The notes under the pieces are model-generated. The model had not been told where the DNA came from, made no database searches, and was given only the letters and a program-made list of their open reading frames with translations. DNA of 9,129 nt, from contig CALVEE010000119.1 of the NCBI GenBank assembly GCA_944326495.1, positions 1 through 9,129 of the forward strand, in the 5' to 3' direction. A program made the translations under genes and the position numbers. This document shows positions 1-3,420 of this stretch, piece by piece. The stretch comes from Candidatus Gastranaerophilales bacterium (GTDB lineage Bacteria > Cyanobacteriota > Vampirovibrionia > Gastranaerophilales > Gastranaerophilaceae). Position 1 is the stretch's first letter. Each line of letters opens with the position of its first letter.

Positions 1-170
1 TTTATGACCCGTCACATCCTGATGCTGATGAAGAGGGGTATGTAGATTTACCGAATATTAATCTCGTAGAAGAAATGGTCGGTATGATTTCCGCATCCAG
101 AGCGTATGAAGCGAATGCTACAGTTGCAGAGAACGTTAAGACGATGATGCAGAGTGCGATGAATATTTAG
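1..170 (+). CDS. flgC: Flagellar basal-body rod protein FlgC, C-terminal part
   Basis: Partial gene entering from the left edge; the open frame starts at base 3 and ends at TAG 168-170, giving 55 residues. FlgC is one of the proximal rod proteins of the flagellar basal body and assembles in the periplasm after export through the flagellar type III apparatus. The visible part carries the family's C-terminal signature: a segment reading VDLPNINLVEEMVGMISASR followed by AYEANATVAENVKTMMQ, the amphipathic helix shared by rod, hook and hook-associated proteins. The next gene, fliE, starts 13 bases after the stop, the usual flgB-flgC-fliE order, so the two are almost certainly cotranscribed. Identification is from family knowledge of this C-terminal motif; the N-terminal half is outside the window. 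Confidence 0.93.
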   Translation, partial: YDPSHPDADEEGYVDLPNINLVEEMVGMISASRAYEANATVAENVKTMMQSAMNI

Positions 171-183
171 GGAGTGATAGGTT

Positions 184-600
184 ATGGATTTTTCTGTTGG
201 AATAAGCGAGTTTAGTACAAATTATACTAATTTAAATGCAATAGATGAATATAATAAATTCTTGCAGGGCAATGCTTCATTTGAGATGGAAAAGACTGCA
301 TTTGATGAAGAGCTGGAAAAAGCTTCAAAGAATTATCCTGTTAAGGATAAGCATGATCCGACCGGCTTAGGTAATTTTGCATCCCGGATGGGTAATGCGT
401 TTTCAGAAAGTTTGAATGCGGTTAATAATAACAGGATTACGGCCGATAAAATGCAGGAAGATATTGCAATGGGCGGCTCTACCAATATCCATGATGCTAT
501 GATAGCAGCAGAAAAGGCGTCTTTAAGCATGCAAATGGCAATTCAGGTAAGAAACCGTCTAGTATCAGCCTATACAGATATTACAACAATGGCTATATAA
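184..600 (+). CDS. fliE: Flagellar hook-basal body complex protein FliE
   Basis: Encodes 138 residues. FliE links the MS ring to the proximal rod and is needed for export of rod proteins. The C-terminal 45 residues are typical of the family: GGSTNIHDAMIAAEKASLSM, then QMAIQVRNRLVSAYTDI, the amphipathic rod-type helix. The N-terminal ~90 residues are Asn- and charge-rich and resemble nothing I know; most FliE proteins are nearer 100 residues, so this one has a longer N-terminus. A purine-rich GGGAGTG ribosome binding site lies 8-14 bases before the ATG. It follows flgC by 13 bases. The usual following flagellar genes (fliF, fliG) are not present; the next 1.4 kb is the repeated small-peptide array, and no convincing terminator is visible between 601 and 627. 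Confidence 0.92.
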   Translation: MDFSVGISEFSTNYTNLNAIDEYNKFLQGNASFEMEKTAFDEELEKASKNYPVKDKHDPTGLGNFASRMGNAFSESLNAVNNNRITADKMQEDIAMGGSTNIHDAMIAAEKASLSMQMAIQVRNRLVSAYTDITTMAI

Positions 601-636
601 TTTTTTATTAGAATTAAACAGTGAAAACAAAATAGA

Positions 637-664
637 CAGGCAGTAAGAGTTATGGTAGTATAAT
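637..664 (+). promoter_or_regulatory. Predicted sense promoter, unit 1
   Basis: A perfect -10 TATAAT at 659-664 with a weak -35 (CAGGCA, 637-642) 16 bases upstream; TAGACA at 633-638 is closer to consensus but 20 bases away. Transcription would start near 671 (AGGGTAAAAG), just before the unit-specific 5' arm. The same block is conserved in all three units. Confidence 0.6.
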
Positions 665-754
665 TCTTGCAGGGTAAAAGATACCTTTTCGAAACGGAAC
701 AACCTACAACATAACTTAGAACTCGGGTTGGTTCCCGACTAGAAAGGGGGCAAT

Positions 755-835
755 ATGAACGATTTCAATTTGACTTTATTATTAATCTTATTGATTTTAA
801 TCATATTAAAAAGTGGCACCCACCTAAAACGGTAA
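755..835 (+). CDS. 26-residue hydrophobic peptide, candidate type I toxin, unit 1
   Basis: ATG 755 to TAA 833-835, 26 codons, missed by length cut-offs. The peptide has a short polar start (MNDFN), an uninterrupted hydrophobic stretch (LTLLLILLILIIL, residues 6-18) and a polar/basic tail KSGTHLKR. That is the build of a single membrane-spanning segment with a positively charged C-terminus, as in type I toxin peptides such as Fst, Ibs or Ldr, although I see no sequence match to a named family. The Shine-Dalgarno AAAGGGGG at 743-750 lies 4 bases before the ATG; TAG immediately upstream in frame fixes the start. The same length, hydrophobic core and ILK-[SN]-G motif are kept in the paralogues at 1221 and 1682 despite divergence, which supports coding. 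The end of the ORF forms the antisense RNA's terminator. Toxicity is inferred. Confidence 0.75.
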   Translation: MNDFNLTLLLILLILIILKSGTHLKR

Positions 836-844
836 GCACCACTT
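808..844 (-). terminator. Intrinsic terminator of the unit 1 antisense RNA
   Basis: On the minus strand, 14 consecutive pairs (AAGTGGTGCTTACC with GGTGGGTGCCACTT), a 6-base loop, then five T. Four of the pairs are G/U wobbles; on the plus strand those four are A/C mismatches and no T-run follows, so the structure is built for minus-strand transcription. Confidence 0.7.
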
Positions 845-889
845 AGAACTCTACAAGGTATCGGCTATCTTGGCAAGCTGCCACCCTGT
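808..889 (-). ncRNA. Predicted antisense RNA (antitoxin-like), unit 1
   Basis: About 80 nt, inferred from a minus-strand promoter (896-924) and a minus-strand terminator (808-844). It would begin near 889, carry a small 5' hairpin (TGGCA/TGCCA, 871-883), then the complement of the 3' arm and of the direct repeat, then end in a hairpin with five U. It overlaps the last part of the small ORF and its 3' untranslated region. Ends are predictions accurate to a few bases only. Confidence 0.62.
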
Positions 890-895
890 ACCTAT

Positions 896-924
896 ATTAT
901 TTACTATAACCTCCTGTTTGTCAA
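896..924 (-). promoter_or_regulatory. Antisense promoter, unit 1
   Basis: Reading the minus strand: a perfect -35 TTGACA (919-924), a 17-base spacer and AATAAT (896-901, 5 of 6 to consensus). TAATAT at 894-899 is a second -10 choice with a 19-base spacer. It points toward the small ORF. Confidence 0.7.
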
Positions 925-1009
925 GACAAAAGGATGAATTTTTATGGCTAGGGGTAAATGAGGTATGCCCAGCCGACAAACTCCATTCCCCTTGTAGTCT
1001 CACAAAAGA

Positions 1010-1057
1010 GTCGGACTTGGCGTAATAATATAGCCTTGTAGTTTAGATATGTCCGAC
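1010..1057. repeat. Conserved GTCGGAC/GTCCGAC inverted repeat in the unit tail
   Basis: Arms at 1010-1016 and 1051-1057, perfect 7 bp, with a 34-base interval and a T-rich stretch after it (1067-1085). The same structure recurs at 1470-1517 and 1935-1982. It could be the terminator of the sense transcript or of read-through, but the T-run is not adjacent to the stem, so the role is uncertain. Confidence 0.4.
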
Positions 1058-1099
1058 GACAATATGTTCTTTTCTTTTTGGTTACTTTTTCAAAATAGA

Positions 1100-1127
1100 C
1101 AGACAGTAAGAGTTATGGTAGTATAAT
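1100..1127 (+). promoter_or_regulatory. Predicted sense promoter, unit 2
   Basis: TATAAT at 1122-1127 with CAGACA (1100-1105) 16 bases upstream. Start expected near 1134, just before the 5' arm. Confidence 0.6.
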
Positions 1128-1220
1128 TCTTGCAGGGTAAAAACAGCTCTTTCAAAAGGAAACCTACCACCAATCATAATTTAGTCTTCGGGTTGGTTCC
1201 CGACTAGAAAGGGGGCTGAT

Positions 1221-1301
1221 ATGGATAATTTCAATATAGCATTATTCTTAATCTTTTTGATTTTGTACATATTAAAAAGCGGCTCTTACCCAAAAAGATA
1301 A
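1221..1301 (+). CDS. 26-residue hydrophobic peptide, candidate type I toxin, unit 2
   Basis: ATG 1221 to TAA 1299-1301. The peptide starts MDNFN, continues with IALFLIFLILYIL (residues 6-18) and ends KSGSYPKR. Compared with the unit 1 peptide, many hydrophobic positions differ but only by other hydrophobic or aromatic residues, while length, the ILKSG motif and the basic tail are kept, a pattern expected of selection for a membrane peptide. A run of five G (1211-1215) provides the Shine-Dalgarno. Promoter and antisense elements surround it as in unit 1. Function as a membrane-active toxin is inferred from the locus architecture, not from homology. Confidence 0.75.
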   Translation: MDNFNIALFLIFLILYILKSGSYPKR

Positions 1302-1310
1302 GAACCGTTT
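1274..1310 (-). terminator. Intrinsic terminator of the unit 2 antisense RNA
   Basis: On the minus strand, CGGTTCTTATC pairs with GGTAAGAGCCG (two wobbles) inside a flanking AAA/TTT with one unpaired C, followed by a T-run. Same position in the ORF end as unit 1. Confidence 0.68.
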
Positions 1311-1354
1311 AGTCTTCTAAGAGCTGTCGGCAGTCTAGCAAACTGCCACCCTGT
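1274..1354 (-). ncRNA. Predicted antisense RNA (antitoxin-like), unit 2
   Basis: Same organisation as in unit 1: start near 1354, 5' hairpin GGCAGT/ACTGCC (1329-1347), complement of the direct repeat, terminator hairpin and five U ending near 1274. The hairpin loop and the direct-repeat complement differ from the other units, so pairing should be unit-specific. Confidence 0.62.
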
Positions 1355-1360
1355 ACTTAT

Positions 1361-1389
1361 ATTATTTACTATAATCTCCTGTTTGTCAA
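1361..1389 (-). promoter_or_regulatory. Antisense promoter, unit 2
   Basis: TTGACA (1384-1389), 17-base spacer, AATAAT (1361-1366), on the minus strand, conserved with units 1 and 3 while nearby arms and direct repeats vary. Confidence 0.7.
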
Positions 1390-1559
1390 GGCAAAGGGAT
1401 GAATTTTTGAGGGGTAAATGAGGTATGCCCGACCGACAAAACCCATTCCCCTTGTAGTTATACAAAAGAGTCGGACTTGGCGTAATAATATAGCCTTGTA
1501 GTTTAAATATGTCCGACGACAATATGTTCTTTTCTTTTTGGTTACTTTTTCAAAATAGA

Positions 1560-1587
1560 CAGACAGTAAGAGTTATGGTAGTATAAT
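1560..1587 (+). promoter_or_regulatory. Predicted sense promoter, unit 3
   Basis: TATAAT at 1582-1587 with CAGACA (1560-1565) 16 bases upstream. Start expected near 1594. Confidence 0.6.
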
Positions 1588-1681
1588 TCTTGCAGGGTAA
1601 AAGATGCTCTTTTCGAAATGGAACAACCTACAACTATATTGTAGACCTTCGGGTTGGTTCCCGACTAGAAAGGGGGGCGAT

Positions 1682-1762
1682 ATGGAAAACATCAATTTAA
1701 CGTTAATTTTACTTATATTGATACTATTCATATTAAAAAACGGCTCTCATCAAAATAGATAA
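1682..1762 (+). CDS. 26-residue hydrophobic peptide, candidate type I toxin, unit 3
   Basis: ATG 1682 to TAA 1760-1762. The peptide starts MENIN, continues with LTLILLILILFIL (residues 6-18) and ends KNGSHQNR, so this tail has one basic residue fewer than the other two. The Shine-Dalgarno is a run of six G (1672-1677). Same frame, same length and same placement between a sense promoter and a convergent antisense promoter as the other two copies. I infer a type I toxin role from the architecture; alternatives are a small membrane-anchored signalling or regulatory peptide. Confidence 0.75.
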   Translation: MENINLTLILLILILFILKNGSHQNR

Positions 1763-1770
1763 GAACCGTT
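1735..1770 (-). terminator. Intrinsic terminator of the unit 3 antisense RNA
   Basis: On the minus strand, AACGGTTCT pairs with AGAGCCGTT over 9 bp (one wobble), followed by six T. Confidence 0.68.
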
Positions 1771-1814
1771 GACCTTCTGAGGGCATCTGGCAGTCTGGTA
1801 AACTGCCACCCTGT
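1735..1814 (-). ncRNA. Predicted antisense RNA (antitoxin-like), unit 3
   Basis: Start near 1814, 5' hairpin TGGCAGT/ACTGCCA (1788-1808), then the direct-repeat complement and a terminator hairpin with six U ending near 1735. Confidence 0.62.
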
Positions 1815-1820
1815 ACCTAT

Positions 1821-1849
1821 ATTATTTACTATAACCTCCTGTTTGTCAA
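1821..1849 (-). promoter_or_regulatory. Antisense promoter, unit 3
   Basis: TTGACA (1844-1849), 17-base spacer, AATAAT (1821-1826), on the minus strand, same placement as in units 1 and 2. Confidence 0.7.
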
Positions 1850-2005
1850 GACAAAGGGATGAATTTTTATGGCTAGGGGTAAATGAGGTATGCCCAGCCG
1901 ACAAACTCCATTCCCCTTGTAGTCTCACAAAAGAGTCGGACTTGGCGTAATAATATAGCCTTGTAGCTTAAATATGTCCGACGACAATATGTTCTTTTCT
2001 TTTTG

Positions 2006-2038
2006 GTTACTTTTTCTTTTTAGTAAAGAAAAAGTAAC
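2006..2038. repeat. Perfect 14-bp inverted repeat between the array and tRNA-Glu
   Basis: GTTACTTTTTCTTT (2006-2019) and AAAGAAAAAGTAAC (2025-2038) with a 5-base loop. The right arm ends on the tRNA's discriminator base; the left arm is the same GGTTACTTTTT that ends every repeat unit. It may shape the 3' end of the tRNA precursor or mark the junction where the array joined the tRNA gene. Confidence 0.55.
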
Positions 2039-2109
2039 GGCGGTAAGGGGAATTGAACCCCTGTTTGGAGAATGAGAATCTCCCGTCCTAACCACTAGAC
2101 GATACCGCT
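2038..2109 (-). tRNA. tRNA-Glu (anticodon CTC)
   Basis: On the minus strand all four arms fold: acceptor 3' half TACCGCC with discriminator G73, D arm GTCT...GGAC, anticodon stem GGAGA/TCTCC with the 7-base loop TTCTCAT giving anticodon CTC, and T arm AGGGG-TTCAATT-CCCCT. CCA is not encoded. The acceptor 5' strand reads AGCGGTA, so the first pair is A1/C72, a mismatch not expected in an elongator tRNA; the other six pairs are normal. The gene lies 11 bases after the stop of the histidine-phosphatase-like gene on the same strand and may be processed from its transcript. Confidence 0.9.
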
Positions 2110-2120
2110 TTATTAAATTT

Positions 2121-2720
2121 TCAGGCAGGCATGTGGTCTGAATAAATAACGCTAGACCAATCACCTTCAAAATAGCTTATTTGAGTTAGTGTACCTGTTT
2201 TTATAAGATTTTTAAACTGGTTTACCGGAGTCAATTCAAGAGTTTTCGCAAGAGCAGATTGAACCACATCCGGGGTTGTAACTACAATAATTCGGTTGCC
2301 TCTGTTTTCTTCAACCAGCTTGTCAATAACATCTGATATCCTTTTGTTAAAATCTTCCAAAGCCACCCCGCCTTTAGGTTTTTGAATAATAGCTTCCGGC
2401 CCGTATTGATCAAAAAAGTCCTCATATGAGCGTCCGCTCCATTCGCCGTGATTTCTTGCAGGCAAATCAATTGTAGTAATTTTCTTTTTAAAGAGTTTAG
2501 CAATAATTTGCGCGGACTGTGTGCATCTGGCAGAAGAGCTGGTGTAGATTGTATCATAAGCGACAGCTCGATTTGTGAGGTATTCGCAGACTTTTTCCAT
2601 TTCTTCTTCGCCGAATTCATTAAGTTTAGGGTATTTTTCCGTATCACAGATAATACCATCCATGGTATGCACTGTAGCACCGTGCGTTATAAAAGTTATT
2701 TTACACTTACGTTTGAACAT
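2121..2720 (-). CDS. Histidine phosphatase superfamily protein with degenerate active site
   Basis: 199 residues with the overall pattern of the cofactor-dependent phosphoglycerate mutase/histidine phosphatase fold: a first strand ending ITFITHG (His13 at the phospho-histidine position), TSSSARCTQSAQ (Arg65), GEWSG (92-96), and RIIVVTTPDVVQSAL (143-157). In active enzymes these read RHG, an Arg in the same SxxxR context, a Glu general acid shortly before GxWEG, and VxHxG. Here the RHG Arg is Thr12, the Glu is Ala88, and the second catalytic His is Thr149, so phosphatase activity is doubtful. No signal peptide. The start has an AGAGGG ribosome binding site and an extended -10 promoter upstream. 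It is divergent from the EF-hand gene and followed by tRNA-Glu. Family is confident, function is not; a binding or regulatory role is possible. Confidence 0.8.
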   Translation of the reverse strand: MFKRKCKITFITHGATVHTMDGIICDTEKYPKLNEFGEEEMEKVCEYLTNRAVAYDTIYTSSSARCTQSAQIIAKLFKKKITTIDLPARNHGEWSGRSYEDFFDQYGPEAIIQKPKGGVALEDFNKRISDVIDKLVEENRGNRIIVVTTPDVVQSALAKTLELTPVNQFKNLIKTGTLTQISYFEGDWSSVIYSDHMPA

Positions 2721-2740
2721 AAATTCTACCCTCTAGTGTT

Positions 2741-2770
2741 ATTATAGCACACAAATAATATTCACAGCAA
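2741..2770 (-). promoter_or_regulatory. Promoter of the histidine-phosphatase-like gene
   Basis: On the minus strand, TGTGC-TATAAT (extended -10; TATAAT at 2741-2746), with TTGCTG (2765-2770) as a weak -35 at 18 bases. It sits about 20 bases before the start codon. Confidence 0.6.
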
Positions 2771-2862
2771 ATTTAATTTTCATATTTTTAAATGATTGAC
2801 TTTCTCAAAAAAATAATTAAACTGAACATGTACAGCTATATATAAACACAAGGAGATATATT

Positions 2863-3420
2863 ATGGGCAAGCGATTAGACGGTTCTTCTTTATTTTCAGG
2901 AATAAACGCAGGTTTAACAAACTCGTTTACACTTTTATCAAGCCAATATGAAGATGGGTTGACGATTGAGAATTTAAATTCTGCGCTGACTAATACAAAT
3001 ATTACTAATACCGGCTATGGTGCTACGTTTGCTTCATATCTTACGAATAATTTTAACAGTGTCGACGCTAACCATGATGGTACAATTTCTGCAGATGAAA
3101 TTCAAAAGTTGATGAATAATATGGCTACTCAAGGTCTGACAAGAGAGCAGATTATGTCGCTTGGAGCTTCTTCGGGGCTTAGTACTTCTTTGCAGGAAAC
3201 TGTTTTAGCTCATTTTGATGATATTGATGCAAACAAGGACGGCAAAGTTACTAATCAGGAGATAAACGCATATGGTGTTACTTCTGAAATAGAAAAGCAA
3301 AAAATTGAGGACAGAAACAGGATAGTTAATAATATGTCTTTGTTCTATGGAGACGATATCCAGGAATACGAAGGCAGTATGATGGATTATAGATATCTGG
3401 ACGATGAAGAAAATTCTTAA
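2863..3420 (+). CDS. EF-hand calcium-binding protein, uncharacterised
   Basis: 185 residues with two canonical 12-residue EF-hand loops: DANHDGTISADE (residues 68-79) and DANKDGKVTNQE (122-133). Both have Asp at position 1, Asn at 3, Asp at 5, Gly at 6, a hydrophobic at 8 and Glu at 12, so both should bind calcium. The N-terminal 60 residues are Ser/Thr/Asn-rich with no signal peptide or membrane segment; the C-terminus is acidic and Tyr-rich. AAGGAG stands 7 bases before the ATG. The gene is divergent from the phosphatase-like gene and its stop overlaps the stop of the wecA-like gene on the other strand through a shared TTAA (3417-3420). A cytoplasmic calcium sensor or buffer is the plain reading; the partner is unknown. 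Confidence 0.85.
   Translation: MGKRLDGSSLFSGINAGLTNSFTLLSSQYEDGLTIENLNSALTNTNITNTGYGATFASYLTNNFNSVDANHDGTISADEIQKLMNNMATQGLTREQIMSLGASSGLSTSLQETVLAHFDDIDANKDGKVTNQEINAYGVTSEIEKQKIEDRNRIVNNMSLFYGDDIQEYEGSMMDYRYLDDEENS

Larger units (their letters stand above)
714..851 (+). repeat. Unit 1-specific direct repeat pair flanking the ORF
   Basis: ACTTAGAACTC occurs at 714-724, upstream of the ribosome binding site, and identically at 841-851, just after the ORF. The antisense RNA transcribed across the second copy would be complementary to both, so it could pair near the ribosome binding site as well as at its own template site, as the DRa/DRb repeats do in the par/Fst system. Confidence 0.65.
680..862 (+). 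other. Complementary 5' and 3' ends of the unit 1 transcript
   Basis: GATACCTT (680-687), about 9 bases after the predicted transcription start, is the exact reverse complement of AAGGTATC (855-862), about 20 bases after the ORF stop. This would fold the small mRNA end to end, as in several type I toxin mRNAs where it keeps the full-length message untranslated. Confidence 0.65.
628..1090 (+). repeat. Tandem repeat unit 1 of 3 (toxin/antisense-like module)
   Basis: First of three head-to-tail units of 460-465 bp, each beginning with CAAAATAGACAG. Order inside: sense promoter, a unit-specific 5' arm, a unit-specific direct-repeat copy, a conserved TCGGG-TTGGTT-CCCGA hairpin, a G-rich Shine-Dalgarno, the 26-codon ORF, a terminator hairpin acting on the minus strand, the second direct-repeat copy, the 3' arm, a minus-strand promoter, and a highly conserved tail of about 165 bp ending in GGTTACTTTTT. 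Boundaries are taken from the repeat period and are arbitrary by circular permutation. Units 1 and 3 have the more similar tails. Confidence 0.93.
1180..1317 (+). repeat. Unit 2-specific direct repeat pair flanking the ORF
   Basis: TTTAGTCTTC occurs at 1180-1189 and identically at 1308-1317, in the same two positions as the unit 1 pair but with a different sequence. Confidence 0.65.
1143..1327 (+). other. Complementary 5' and 3' ends of the unit 2 transcript
   Basis: ACAGCTCTT (1143-1151) is the exact reverse complement of AAGAGCTGT (1319-1327), at the same two positions as the unit 1 arms but with a different sequence. Pairing is preserved while sequence is not. Confidence 0.65.
1091..1550 (+). 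repeat. Tandem repeat unit 2 of 3
   Basis: Second copy, 460 bp, with the same element order as unit 1. It is the most diverged tail: the GGCTAGGGG...CCCAGCC inverted motif of units 1 and 3 is reduced to GAGGGG...CCCGACC. Promoters and the small-ORF frame are conserved, while the 5'/3' arms and direct repeats have a different sequence from the other units. Confidence 0.93.
1641..1777 (+). repeat. Unit 3-specific direct repeat pair flanking the ORF
   Basis: GTAGACCTTC (1641-1650) and GTTGACCTTC (1768-1777) differ at one position and share a perfect 7-base core GACCTTC. The sequence differs from the pairs of units 1 and 2. Confidence 0.6.
1602..1788 (+). other. Complementary 5' and 3' ends of the unit 3 transcript
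   Basis: AGATGCTCTT (1602-1611) pairs with GAGGGCATCT (1779-1788) over 10 positions, 8 Watson-Crick and 2 U/G wobble in the sense RNA. This is the third distinct sequence at the same pair of positions. Confidence 0.65.
1551..2015 (+). repeat. Tandem repeat unit 3 of 3
   Basis: Third copy, 465 bp. Its final GGTTACTTTTT runs into a perfect inverted repeat adjoining the tRNA-Glu gene rather than into a fourth CAAAATAGACAG, so this marks the end of the array. Confidence 0.93.

Noticed and set aside
714..851. Direct repeats read as target-site duplications of an inserted element
   Set aside because: All three units have them at the same internal positions with unit-specific sequence; insertion would not recur at the same place with a new target sequence each time.
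935..990. A minus-strand mini-ORF in the unit tail starting MEFVGWAYLIYP behind AAGGGG
   Set aside because: Units 1 and 3 end after 12 codons while unit 2 runs on to 25 with a changed sequence, so there is no coding conservation; the palindromic structure explains the sequence.
628..2015. CRISPR array, retron or insertion sequence as the cause of the repetition
   Set aside because: The repeats are ~460 bp without spacers, no reverse transcriptase or cas gene is nearby, and no transposase frame exists. The complementary ends resemble retron a1/a2 pairing but flank a peptide ORF.
1286..2170. Minus-strand open frames of 66-81 codons across repeat units 2 and 3 (1286-1522, 1728-1928, 1925-2170)
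   Set aside because: They cross promoters, terminator hairpins and, in one case, the tRNA; they lack ribosome binding sites, and their frames are not kept consistently among the three units. The short plus-strand ORF explains the conservation better.
2448..2747. Plus-strand open frame opposite the histidine-phosphatase-like gene
   Set aside because: It is the reverse complement of a well-supported family member and has no family features or ribosome binding site.
2796..2843. Promoter for the EF-hand gene from TTGACT (2796-2801) and TATATA (2838-2843)
   Set aside because: The spacing is 36 bases and no good partner for either element is present, so I cannot place a promoter, although one must lie in this region.
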